NCBI GenBank assembly: GCA_946478645.1
Contig: CAMLCW010000153.1
Span: forward strand, 1 to 11,440
From: an uncultured Variovorax sp.
GTDB taxonomy: Bacteria; Pseudomonadota; Gammaproteobacteria; Burkholderiales; Burkholderiaceae
Reading direction: 5' to 3'
Length of the DNA stretch: 11,440 nt
Both the position numbers and the translations under genes were made by a program. The notes below the pieces were generated by a model. The model saw only the letters and a program-made list of their open reading frames with translations, was not told where the DNA came from and did no database searches. Positions 1 to 6,137 of this stretch are shown one piece after another (positions within the stretch are counted from its first letter, which is position 1; each line of letters begins with the position of its first letter).

Positions 1-394
1 CCGCCACCGGCTTGAAGCTCGTGTGCGGATCGACCGGCGCCTTCGGCTGCAGCAGCTTGGCGGCCAGCAGCGCGCTGTCGCCCATCATGAGCGTATAGCC
101 GTCGGGCGCCGACTTGGCAACGAACTCGGCCGCGATCATGCCGGTGGCGCCGGTGCGGTTGTCGACCAGTATCTGCTGGCCGAGCACATTGGCGAGCCGG
201 GTGCCGAGCAGCCGCGCGACCGCATCGACGCCGCCGCCGGCGGAATAGCCGACCACGAGGCGGATCGGCTTGTCGGGATATTTCTGGGCCCAGGCGGCGG
301 GCGCGGCAAAGGCGCCCGCCAGGCCCAGTGCCATGGCTGCGCGCAGCGCCTGCCGGCGCGCGGGACGAACAGAGTGCGTAGCTTTTTTCTTCAT
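1..394 (-). CDS. Bug/TctC-family tripartite tricarboxylate transporter substrate-binding protein, N-terminal part (partial)
   Basis: This is the N-terminal ~131 residues of a periplasmic solute-binding protein; the rest lies beyond the left edge (the family is usually about 320 residues). Residues 1-37 form a signal peptide: a basic start (MKKKATHSVRPARR), a hydrophobic Ala/Leu stretch, and a likely cleavage after AWA. The mature part starts QKYPDKPIRLVVGYSAGGG and continues with VDNRTGATG and KSAPDGYTL, which are typical Bug-family landmarks. Such proteins capture small carboxylates in the periplasm, often for a TctAB permease, but no permease is visible here. Two ATG codons are adjacent (397 and 394). 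The GGAGA at 399-403 sits 1 nt from the first and 4 nt from the second, so I chose the second. The gene lies 54 nt after the enolase-superfamily gene and is probably co-transcribed, so the ligand may be that enzyme's substrate (inference). Confidence 0.9.
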   Translation of the reverse strand, partial: MKKKATHSVRPARRQALRAAMALGLAGAFAAPAAWAQKYPDKPIRLVVGYSAGGGVDAVARLLGTRLANVLGQQILVDNRTGATGMIAAEFVAKSAPDGYTLMMGDSALLAAKLLQPKAPVDPHTSFKPVA

Positions 395-448
395 CATGTC
401 TCCAGGTTGTCTGTCAGTGCCGTCTGCGCGGCATCGGGGTGTTCTTGC

Positions 449-1609
449 TCAGGCTTTGCCCTTGCCGCCGGAGGTGGGCAGCTTTGCCAATTCGCGCACG
501 CGGTCGGCGTTGGGCGAGAAGCCCAGCCCCGGCGCCTCGGGCAGCGTGAGCCAGCCGTTCTCGGGCACCGGCAGGCCGTCGAAGATCTGCTTGAGCATCT
601 GCACCGCGACGTAGTGGTATTCGACCAGCCCGCCGTTCGACACGCCCGCATGCAGGTGCATGTTGTGGAACGGCCAGGCGCCGCCGTTGTCGATCGGCAC
701 GTTGAAGGCTGCGGCCATGCCCGCGATCTTCAGGCACTGCGAATAGCCGCCCGAGATCGTCACGTTGGGCTGCAGCACGTCGGCGGCCTGGTTCACCAGC
801 AGGTCGCGGAAGCGGAACGCCAGGCCCTCGTTCTGGCCGCACGCCAGCGGAATGCGCGTGCGGCTGCGCAGCGTGGCCATCTGGCGCACGTCGTTCTGCG
901 TCAGCGGCTCCTCGAAGAAGCTGATGCCGTAGGGCTCGATGCGGTGCGCGAGCTCGGTCGCATGGAACAGGTCGAGGCCGCAGTTGGCATCGACGTAGAG
1001 CTTCACGTCGGGGCCTACGGCCTCACGCACGGCCGCGACGCGGCGCACGTCCTCGGCGATGACTTCGTCGAGTGGGCGCGGCTCGTCGCGGCGCGCGAGC
1101 GCGTGGTTGCCGACCGTCATCTTCAGGCGCTGGAAACCCTGCGAGACCCAGAGCTTGGCCGCGGCGGCGAGTTGGTCGCGCTCGAAGAAGCCGAAGCCGA
1201 AGGTGGCATAGACCGGCACCTTGGCGCGCGCGCCGCCGAACAGGCGCCACAGCGGCTGGCCGAGCGCCTTGCCCTTCAGGTCCCACAGCGCGATGTCGAG
1301 CGCGGCGATGGTGTGGCTCGCATAGCCGGTCTGCCCGCGCGGCGAGAGCAGCCAGTAGAGCTTCTCCCACAGCCGCTCGGTGGCCATCGGGTCTTCGCCG
1401 ATGAGCGCCGGGCCGGCCACGTCGCGCACGGCGGCGGCGATGATCTCTTCCTCGGTGATGGCGGTCATGCCGTGGCCGACGAGGCCGGTGTCGGTCTCGA
1501 TCTCGGTGAGGCACAGCGAGAGCGAGGTCTCCTTGTTGAGGCCGACCACATCGATGGTGACGGGAATGTTCAGCGGCGTGGCGCTGACGCGAACGATCTT
1601 CAAGGGCAT
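449..1609 (-). CDS. Enolase-superfamily (mandelate racemase/muconate lactonizing enzyme type) protein, substrate unknown
   Basis: A 386-residue protein of the usual length for this superfamily, which abstracts a proton alpha to a carboxylate using Mg2+. An N-terminal capping domain (about 1-125, with IAALDIALWDLKGKALGQPL at 101-120) is followed by the barrel. Visible landmarks are LKM (K163), VDAN with D207, FFEEPL with E233, CGQNEG at 257-262, LQPN at 279-282, GGYSQ, and a His cluster HNMHLH at 315-320. D207 and E233 fit metal ligands. Three positions look unusual: T165 where the second Lys of KxK is common, Gln259 where the third acidic ligand is common, and Asn282 where the His-Asp dyad Asp is common. 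I therefore do not name a substrate; sugar-acid dehydratase, racemase or lactone isomerase are all possible. The start is ATG at 1609, just after AAAGGAG (1612-1618). A GTG six codons upstream is also open but has no such site. The gene follows lysR and precedes the Bug-family gene. Confidence 0.9.
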   Translation of the reverse strand: MPLKIVRVSATPLNIPVTIDVVGLNKETSLSLCLTEIETDTGLVGHGMTAITEEEIIAAAVRDVAGPALIGEDPMATERLWEKLYWLLSPRGQTGYASHTIAALDIALWDLKGKALGQPLWRLFGGARAKVPVYATFGFGFFERDQLAAAAKLWVSQGFQRLKMTVGNHALARRDEPRPLDEVIAEDVRRVAAVREAVGPDVKLYVDANCGLDLFHATELAHRIEPYGISFFEEPLTQNDVRQMATLRSRTRIPLACGQNEGLAFRFRDLLVNQAADVLQPNVTISGGYSQCLKIAGMAAAFNVPIDNGGAWPFHNMHLHAGVSNGGLVEYHYVAVQMLKQIFDGLPVPENGWLTLPEAPGLGFSPNADRVRELAKLPTSGGKGKA

Positions 1610-1611
1610 GT

Positions 1612-1618
1612 CTCCTTT
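1612..1618 (-). promoter_or_regulatory. Shine-Dalgarno for the enolase-superfamily gene
   Basis: AAAGGAG ends 2 nt before the ATG at 1609 and lies inside the alternative reading from the GTG at 1627. This favours the ATG as the start. The spacing is short, but GGAGAC-ATG is a common arrangement in this bacterial group (general knowledge). Confidence 0.65.
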
Positions 1619-1629
1619 GGTTTGCACGC

Positions 1630-1658
1630 ATCTTTGCGCGACGGCCGCCGGAGAACAA
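1630..1658 (-). promoter_or_regulatory. Candidate sigma-70 promoter for the enolase/Bug module
   Basis: On the minus strand TTGTTC (1653-1658) is followed after exactly 17 nt by AAAGAT (1630-1635). These are imperfect matches to TTGACA and TATAAT. Transcription would begin near 1623, giving a leader of about 15 nt that contains the Shine-Dalgarno site and excludes the upstream GTG. This is eye-based and unproven. Confidence 0.35.
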
Positions 1659-1662
1659 TTCT
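1652..1662. promoter_or_regulatory. Candidate operator: short palindrome over the -35 element
   Basis: AGAA-CAA-TTCT is a perfect 4-bp inverted repeat with a 3-nt spacer. It overlaps the candidate -35 box of the enolase-superfamily gene. Its position would suit a regulator such as the adjacent LysR protein, but the repeat is short and could be chance. Confidence 0.25.
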
Positions 1663-1676
1663 TTTTTGGCGAGCGC

Positions 1677-1701
1677 GAGCCTTCGTGCCGCGCGAAGGCT
1701 C
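1677..1701. repeat. 9-bp inverted repeat downstream of lysR
   Basis: GAGCCTTCG (1677-1685) and CGAAGGCTC (1693-1701) pair perfectly around a 7-nt loop, 14 nt after the lysR stop codon. In the gene direction it is followed by GCGCTCGCC and then a run of A, not T, so it is not a standard intrinsic terminator. It may be an mRNA 3' structure or a weak terminator. Confidence 0.45.
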
Positions 1702-1715
1702 ACGCCAGGTACCGA

Positions 1716-2603
1716 TCAGTCGGGCTGGCCGAGGTGGTCGAGCACCGAGCGCGCGGCCACGGTCAGCTCGTGCACACGGCGCACGCACAGCAGGTGCCGG
1801 CGCGCGGCCCAGGGCGCATCGAGCTTGAGGCAGCGCAGCTTCAGGATCTGCAGCTGCGGCAGGATGGCCGCATAGGGCAGCAGGCCGATGCCGACGCCCT
1901 GCTCGACCATGCGGCAGACCATGTCGAAGCTGCCCACCTGCATGCGAACTTTGAGCGGCACCTGCGCCTCGAGCGCGGCGGCCACGAGCACCCGGTGCAG
2001 CGCCGTGCCTTCGCGTACCACGATATGGTCGTGGCGCAGCACCTCGTCCACGCCGATGCGCCGGCGCCGCGCGAGCGGATGGTCGCGCGCGACCACCACC
2101 GCGAGCTCATCGCTGCGGTAGGGCAGGCATTCGAGGCCTTCGGCGGGCGTCTGGCCCTCGATCACGCCGATGTCGGCGAGGCCCGCCTGCACCGCTTTCA
2201 CCACCTCGGTGCTCGCGCGTTCCTGCAGGTCGATCTTGAGCACCGGATGCAGCCGCAGGAACGAGCCGATCTGCGCCGGCAGGAACTGCGCGATGGCCGA
2301 TGCATTGGCGGTGATGCTGACCACGCCCGCCACGCCGTTCTGGAAGTCGTCAAGCTCGGCGCCGAGCCGGTCGAGCGCCGACAGAACGGCGCGCGCATGC
2401 AGCAGCAGGCCGTGGCCGGCCGAGGTGAGCGTGACGCCGCGCGCATGCCGCACCAGGAGCGGCAGCCTGGCGCGCGCCTCGAGGTCGGAGATGCGCTTGC
2501 TCGCGGCGGCCAGCGCGATGTGGCAGCGCTTGGCGCCCTCGCTGATGCTGCCGTGGTCGGCCACGGCGGCGAACAGGCGCAGCGACTTCAGGTCGGCGGA
2601 CAA
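1716..2603 (-). CDS. LysR-family transcriptional regulator
   Basis: A 295-residue protein with the standard two-part LysR plan. The N-terminal winged helix-turn-helix spans about residues 4-62 (LKSLRLFAAVADHGSISEGA, AAASKRISDLEARARLPLLV, TSAG). The C-terminal effector-binding domain runs from about residue 90 (GVVSITANASAIAQFLPA, ADIGVIEG, VVVARDHPLA, VGIGLLPYA). Such proteins bind DNA as tetramers and respond to a small ligand, often activating nearby catabolic genes. The start is a TTG at 2603: there is no in-frame ATG before the HTH, and a TAG stop lies about ten codons upstream. A weak GAAGG (2614-2618) is 10 nt away. The gene sits 33 nt after queF and 106 nt before the enolase-superfamily gene, all on one strand. 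The enolase/Bug module is its most plausible target (inference from position). Confidence 0.92.
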   Translation of the reverse strand: MSADLKSLRLFAAVADHGSISEGAKRCHIALAAASKRISDLEARARLPLLVRHARGVTLTSAGHGLLLHARAVLSALDRLGAELDDFQNGVAGVVSITANASAIAQFLPAQIGSFLRLHPVLKIDLQERASTEVVKAVQAGLADIGVIEGQTPAEGLECLPYRSDELAVVVARDHPLARRRRIGVDEVLRHDHIVVREGTALHRVLVAAALEAQVPLKVRMQVGSFDMVCRMVEQGVGIGLLPYAAILPQLQILKLRCLKLDAPWAARRHLLCVRRVHELTVAARSVLDHLGQPD

Positions 2604-2636
2604 GGCGGGCGGGCCTTCGGGATGCGCGCGGACCGG

Positions 2637-3506
2637 CTACTGCCGCGCGGTGCGCACGTTCGGCGGCAGCGCCTGCGGCCAACTGGTGCGGAACGGGTTG
2701 ATGTCGAGCCCGCCGCGCCGCGTGTAGCGCGCGTAGACCGCGAGCTTGTTGGGCTGGCAGCGCTGCCAGATGTCGGTGAACATGCGCTCGACGCAGGGCT
2801 CGTGGAACTCGTTGTGGTTGCGAAAGCTCACGATGTACGCGAGCAGCCCGGCCTGGTCGATGGCCGGGCCGCTGTAGCGGATCTGCACGCTGCCCCAGTC
2901 GGGTTGGCCGGTGACGAGGCAGTTGCTCTTGAGCAGCCGGCTGGTGAGCGTCTCGTTCACGGGCGGCTGGCTGGCGTCGCTCGACAACAGCTCGGGCGCA
3001 GGCTGGTAGTGGGTGCACTCGATGTCGAGCCGATCGAGGTCGAGGCCGTCGAGCTCGTGCACCGGCTCGCGGTCGAACATGTCGGGCGCGAGCAGTTTCA
3101 CGCCGATGCCCGCGGCCTGGTCGCTGCCGCGCCAGAGCGCTTCGGAGAGGTCGGCGCGCAGCCGGTCGCGCACCGCCTCGAGGCTCGCGAACGGCGTGCT
3201 GTTGAAGCTGTTGAGGTAGAGCTTGAACGACTTGCTCTCGATGATGTTGGGCGTCTCGCAGGGAATGGTGAAGTGCGCGATGGCGAGCTGCGGCTTGCCG
3301 CGCAGGTTGAGCCAGCTGACCTCGAACGCGGTCCAGAGGTCGGCGCCGAAGAACGGCAGCGCGCCGGCGCGGATGCCCATGGCTTCGCGCTGCGTGGCCC
3401 GCGGAATGGGGAACAGCAGCGTGGGGTCGTACTGGTCGGCGTAGTCCGAGGCGCGGCCGAGCTGCGACTGCTCGGGCGTGTTGGGGGGAATGTTGTCGAG
3501 GCTCAT
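2637..3506 (-). CDS. queF: NADPH-dependent 7-cyano-7-deazaguanine (preQ0) reductase QueF
   Basis: A 289-residue cytosolic enzyme that reduces the nitrile of preQ0 to the amine preQ1 with two NADPH, in the pathway to queuosine in the tRNA anticodon wobble position. Length and layout match the long two-domain form found in E. coli. The QueF signature [13 protein letters not shown] starts at residue 90. The catalytic Cys is C196 in [14 protein letters not shown], with the conserved acid D203. The C-terminal half holds [20 protein letters not shown]. The start is the ATG at 3506; it overlaps the TGA of the upstream alpha/beta hydrolase as ATGA, and no Shine-Dalgarno is seen, so translation is probably coupled. 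A longer upstream open frame is only the overlap with the hydrolase gene. Function is secure; the operon partners are unusual and do not belong to the queuosine pathway. Confidence 0.97.
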   Translation of the reverse strand: MSLDNIPPNTPEQSQLGRASDYADQYDPTLLFPIPRATQREAMGIRAGALPFFGADLWTAFEVSWLNLRGKPQLAIAHFTIPCETPNIIESKSFKLYLNSFNSTPFASLEAVRDRLRADLSEALWRGSDQAAGIGVKLLAPDMFDREPVHELDGLDLDRLDIECTHYQPAPELLSSDASQPPVNETLTSRLLKSNCLVTGQPDWGSVQIRYSGPAIDQAGLLAYIVSFRNHNEFHEPCVERMFTDIWQRCQPNKLAVYARYTRRGGLDINPFRTSWPQALPPNVRTARQ

Positions 3507-4402
3507 GGTGTGGAGTGTTCGGTCGCCGCATGCAGGAACGGCGCGATGTGGTTGACGAGGATGGCGCACACCTCGGGCGGCAGGTCGTGGCCCATGCCGG
3601 GTATGCCGACGAACCTGGCGCCCGGAATGCGCTTGGCGGTGTCGATGCCGCAGGCGATCGGCACCAGCGCGTCGGCCTCGCCGTGCAGCACCAGCGTGGG
3701 GCACTTGATGCGCGCAAGCAGCTGGGGTCGGCCGGCATCGGCGCCGATCGCGAGCATCTGGCGGAAGATGCCGGACGGCCGGTAGGCCCGGCGCATGCTG
3801 AAGGTGAGGCGCGCGGACAGCGCTTCGGTGGTCTGCGGATAGGCCGGGCTCTGGATCAGCCTGAGGAGGCGCACGCTGTGTGCGACGAGGTCGGCCTCGC
3901 CCCCGCCGAGCGGGCGCCTGAGCAGCATGGCCGCGACGTCGCTGCGCGGCCCCGGCAGCCCGCGCGCGCCGCTGGAACTCATGATGCTCACGAGGCGGGT
4001 CACGCGTTCGGGCGCCGCGACCGCGAGGTGCTGGGCGATCATGCCGCCCATCGAGGCGCCGACGACATGCGCCTGCGCAATGCCGAGCGCGTCGAGCACG
4101 CCGAGCGAATCGCGCGCCATGTCGGCCAGCGTGTAGGCCGAGCGCACCTGCAGGCCAAGGCGGTGGCGGATGGTTTCCCAGACGACGTTGCCGGTGCCGG
4201 CATGCTCGAAGCCATCGCTCAGGCCGGCGTCGCGGTTGTCGTGGCGCACCACGCGAAAACCGGCGTCGACCAGGCCCTGCACGAACTCGTCGGGCCAGCC
4301 GTGGAGCTGCATGCCCAGCCCCATGATGAGCAGCACCACCGGACGCCCCTCGCCGCCGGTGTCGTCGACCTCGATCTGCAGGCCATTGGCGCGGAGCTTC
4401 AT
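3503..4402 (-). CDS. Alpha/beta hydrolase fold protein
   Basis: A 299-residue hydrolase with all three catalytic residues visible: the nucleophile S117 in the elbow GASMGG, the acid D244 in HGEADALVP, and H272 in GMGHD. The oxyanion-hole region is LLIMGLGM (24-31), followed by [11 protein letters not shown] (52-62). A helical cap lies between about residues 140 and 225. No signal peptide is seen, so it is probably cytosolic. Members of this group include esterases, lactonases and C-C hydrolases, and the substrate cannot be read from the sequence. The start is ATG at 4402, 4 nt after the stop of the dioxygenase gene, with no clear Shine-Dalgarno, which suggests coupled translation. The 3' end overlaps the queF start by 4 nt. 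Confidence 0.93.
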   Translation of the reverse strand: MKLRANGLQIEVDDTGGEGRPVVLLIMGLGMQLHGWPDEFVQGLVDAGFRVVRHDNRDAGLSDGFEHAGTGNVVWETIRHRLGLQVRSAYTLADMARDSLGVLDALGIAQAHVVGASMGGMIAQHLAVAAPERVTRLVSIMSSSGARGLPGPRSDVAAMLLRRPLGGGEADLVAHSVRLLRLIQSPAYPQTTEALSARLTFSMRRAYRPSGIFRQMLAIGADAGRPQLLARIKCPTLVLHGEADALVPIACGIDTAKRIPGARFVGIPGMGHDLPPEVCAILVNHIAPFLHAATEHSTP

Positions 4403-4406
4403 GCGG

Positions 4407-5249
4407 CTAGCGAAATTCGCGCTCGCGCAGCCACTTGGTCGCGACCCATTTCTCGCCGGCGAGCACCGGGGCGCCGCCGTGCAGCGTGCGGGTGCCGGGA
4501 TCGGGCGCGTCGTAGCTGAAGAACACGCCGGTGCCGCGCACGGGTGCCACTTCGAGGCCCACGTCGGGGAAGGTGGTGGCGCCGCCCTGTTCGGGCTCCT
4601 GCAGGTACATGACGAGCGTGGCGACGCGCTGGCCGCCGCGCCGCAGGATGGTGGGCGTGCCGGGCTCGTCGGGGTCGAAGTAGTCGTAGTGCGGGCGGTA
4701 CTGCGCGCCGGGCGCATAGCGCAGGATCTGCAGGCCCTCGCCGAATTCGAGCGGCCAGCGCAGCAGCTTCGCGATGCGTCGTTCGAGGCGTGCGACGCAT
4801 TCGTTCTCGCCGCGCTCGAAGAACATGCCCTCGCTGGTGCGGTCGACGTTGAGCACCTCGCCGCCGGTGCGCGTCTCGACCGTGAGCGAACGCGCGAGCC
4901 GCACGCGCGCCGCGGCGATCAGCGTCTCGCATTCCTCGGGCGACACGAGGTTGCCGAACACGACGACGCGCGGATGCTGCATCGTCTGGAGCACCTGCAC
5001 GCGGCGGTCATCGGTGTCGATGTAGAGCGGTGCGCCGTCGAGGTCGGGGCCGGGCATCTCGGTGCGCGCTGGCGGCTTCACGGGATCGAGCTGGGGAAAG
5101 CCGGCTTCGAGCTGCGCGAGTGCGACATCGGCCGCGGCGTCCTGCCAGCCGGCCGCGCGCATCGACGCGCGCAGCGCGGGCACCGAATGCCCTGCCGCGA
5201 GCTGCGACACCAGCCATTCCTTCAGCTCGGGACTGATCGCCTGTGACAT
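4407..5249 (-). CDS. Fe(II)/2-oxoglutarate dioxygenase, prolyl 4-hydroxylase type
   Basis: A 280-residue protein whose C-terminal 190 residues are a P4H-type double-stranded beta-helix. The iron ligands are H187 and D189 (YRPHYDYFD) and H257 (TLHGGAP). K267 in GEKWVATKW is the 2-oxoglutarate-binding Lys. LQILRYAPGAQY and GGATTFPD are further family landmarks. The family couples decarboxylation of 2-oxoglutarate to hydroxylation, often of a prolyl residue in a protein; the target here is unknown. The first ~55 residues (SPELKEWLVSQLAAGHSVPA and onward) form a separate predicted helical segment rich in Ala/Leu, possibly a substrate- or partner-binding module. The start is ATG at 5249, 1 nt after the yaaA stop. 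A strong AGGAGGA lies 9-10 nt upstream inside yaaA. No signal peptide is seen. Confidence 0.93.
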   Translation of the reverse strand: MSQAISPELKEWLVSQLAAGHSVPALRASMRAAGWQDAAADVALAQLEAGFPQLDPVKPPARTEMPGPDLDGAPLYIDTDDRRVQVLQTMQHPRVVVFGNLVSPEECETLIAAARVRLARSLTVETRTGGEVLNVDRTSEGMFFERGENECVARLERRIAKLLRWPLEFGEGLQILRYAPGAQYRPHYDYFDPDEPGTPTILRRGGQRVATLVMYLQEPEQGGATTFPDVGLEVAPVRGTGVFFSYDAPDPGTRTLHGGAPVLAGEKWVATKWLREREFR

Positions 5250-5250
5250 C

Positions 5251-6033
5251 TCAAGTCTTCCTCCTGAAAACGAGCCGCTCGGCACGGGACGCCTGCGCAT
5301 CGAAACCATAACCCTCGAGGTCGAATTTTTCCAGCGCCCGCGGCGTGGCCGCCTTGTGCAGCACCGCCCAGCGCGCGAGCAGCCCACGCGCGCGCTTGGC
5401 ATGGAAGCTCACGATCTTGTAGCGGTCGGTCTTCCATTCCTCGAAGACGCATTCGACCACGCGCGCCTTGAGCGCCTTCAGGTCGACCGCGCGGAAGTAC
5501 TCCTGCGACGCCACATTGACCACCACCGGGGTGCGGTCGGCCGCGAGGCGCTCGTTCAGGTGCGCCGCGATGCGGCTGCCCCAGAAGGCGTACAGGTCCT
5601 TGCCGTGCCGGTTGGCGAGCGGCGTGCCCATCTCGAGGCGGTAGGGCTGCAGCAGGTCGAGCGGGCGCAGCACGCCGTAGAGGCCGCTGAGGATGCAGAC
5701 GTGCTCCTGCGCCCAGGCGAGCTGCGCCGCCGTGAACGAGCGCGCGTCGAGCCCGCCGTAGACGTCGCCGTTGAAGGCGAAGGCCGCCTGGCGCGCGTTG
5801 GTCGGCGTGCTCTTGCCGGCCCAGGCACGGTAACGGCCCACGTTGAGGGCGGCAAGGTTGTCCGACAGGTGCATCAGTTCGGCGATCTGCTGCGGCGATT
5901 TGTCGCGCAGCAGCCGGATCAACTCGGCCGAGGGGCCGCGCGGGGCCTCGAAATGGGGAATGGTGGCGGGGATTTCGGCGGGGACGGGGGTGTCGTAGTC
6001 GAGCGACTTCGCGGGGGAAAGCAGAAACAGCAT
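5251..6033 (-). CDS. yaaA: Peroxide stress protein YaaA (UPF0246/DUF328 family)
   Basis: A 260-residue cytosolic protein that matches E. coli YaaA over its whole length: MLFLLSPAKSLDY at the start, LMHLSDNLAALN (53-64), TPTNARQAAFAFNGDVYGGL (76-95), SGLYGVLRPLDLLQPYRLEMG (116-136), GKDLYAFWG, and SFHAKRARGL near the C-terminus. In E. coli YaaA belongs to the OxyR response to hydrogen peroxide and limits damage by lowering intracellular free iron; DNA binding has also been reported for the family. The start is fixed by the match of the first residues. No Shine-Dalgarno precedes it, and a CATAAT box ends 6 nt upstream. It is the first gene of a tight operon with the dioxygenase, hydrolase and queF, divergent from valS. 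Confidence 0.96.
   Translation of the reverse strand: MLFLLSPAKSLDYDTPVPAEIPATIPHFEAPRGPSAELIRLLRDKSPQQIAELMHLSDNLAALNVGRYRAWAGKSTPTNARQAAFAFNGDVYGGLDARSFTAAQLAWAQEHVCILSGLYGVLRPLDLLQPYRLEMGTPLANRHGKDLYAFWGSRIAAHLNERLAADRTPVVVNVASQEYFRAVDLKALKARVVECVFEEWKTDRYKIVSFHAKRARGLLARWAVLHKAATPRALEKFDLEGYGFDAQASRAERLVFRRKT
5259..5265 (-). promoter_or_regulatory. Shine-Dalgarno of the dioxygenase gene, inside the 3' end of yaaA
   Basis: AGGAGGA is the strongest ribosome binding site in this half of the window and lies about 9 nt before the ATG at 5249. It lets the dioxygenase be translated well although its own upstream spacer is a single base. Confidence 0.75.
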
Positions 6034-6039
6034 CCCGGA

Positions 6040-6045
6040 ATTATG
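6040..6045 (-). promoter_or_regulatory. Candidate -10 box of yaaA (possible leaderless mRNA)
   Basis: On the minus strand CATAAT matches TATAAT at five of six positions and ends 6 nt before the yaaA ATG. Transcription would then start at or next to the A of the ATG. No good -35 hexamer lies 17 nt upstream (CCCTTC there), which would fit a promoter that needs an activator. Confidence 0.4.
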
Positions 6046-6074
6046 AGTGGCGCCCGCCGCGCGAAGGGGCCCGG

Positions 6075-6080
6075 TAAAAT
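6075..6080 (+). promoter_or_regulatory. Candidate -10 box of valS
   Basis: TAAAAT lies in the context CCCGGTAAAATCGCGGGC, a form seen before housekeeping genes of Burkholderiales (general impression). Transcription would begin near 6087, giving a leader of about 50 nt before the ATG at 6138. No clear -35 box is present. Confidence 0.4.
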
Positions 6081-6104
6081 CGCGGGCAATTCCACCCTGT
6101 CACC

Positions 6105-6128
6105 AACGGCACCCGAGGGTGCCGTTTT
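6105..6128 (+). terminator. Terminator-like hairpin in the valS leader
   Basis: AACGGCACC (6105-6113) pairs perfectly with GGTGCCGTT (6118-6126) around the loop CGAG. The 3' arm ends in a TTTT run (6125-6128). The T-run is on the plus-strand side only, so it would act on transcription towards valS. It ends 9 nt before the valS ATG, where a Shine-Dalgarno is expected and missing. It may be an attenuator, an mRNA stability or translation-control element, or the end of a short leader RNA. Confidence 0.6.
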
Positions 6129-6137
6129 GCATTTGCA

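Noticed and set aside
1677..1701. Inverted repeat after lysR as an intrinsic terminator
   Set aside because: In the gene direction it is followed by GCGCTCGCC and a run of A rather than T, so I list it only as an inverted repeat.
3504..3530. preQ1 riboswitch before queF
   Set aside because: queF starts inside the end of the hydrolase gene with an ATGA overlap, leaving no untranslated leader for an aptamer.
23..3785. Long plus-strand open frames (23-1828 and 1380-3785) opposite the Bug, enolase, lysR and queF genes
   Set aside because: They are the mirror frames of well-supported minus-strand genes, rich in Arg/Ala/His/Glu without family motifs. They are products of high GC content.
6087..6137. 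T-box riboswitch or leader-peptide attenuator before valS
   Set aside because: The leader is only about 50 nt, with no T-box motif, no specifier loop and no ATG or Val-rich short frame. Only the simple hairpin is supported.
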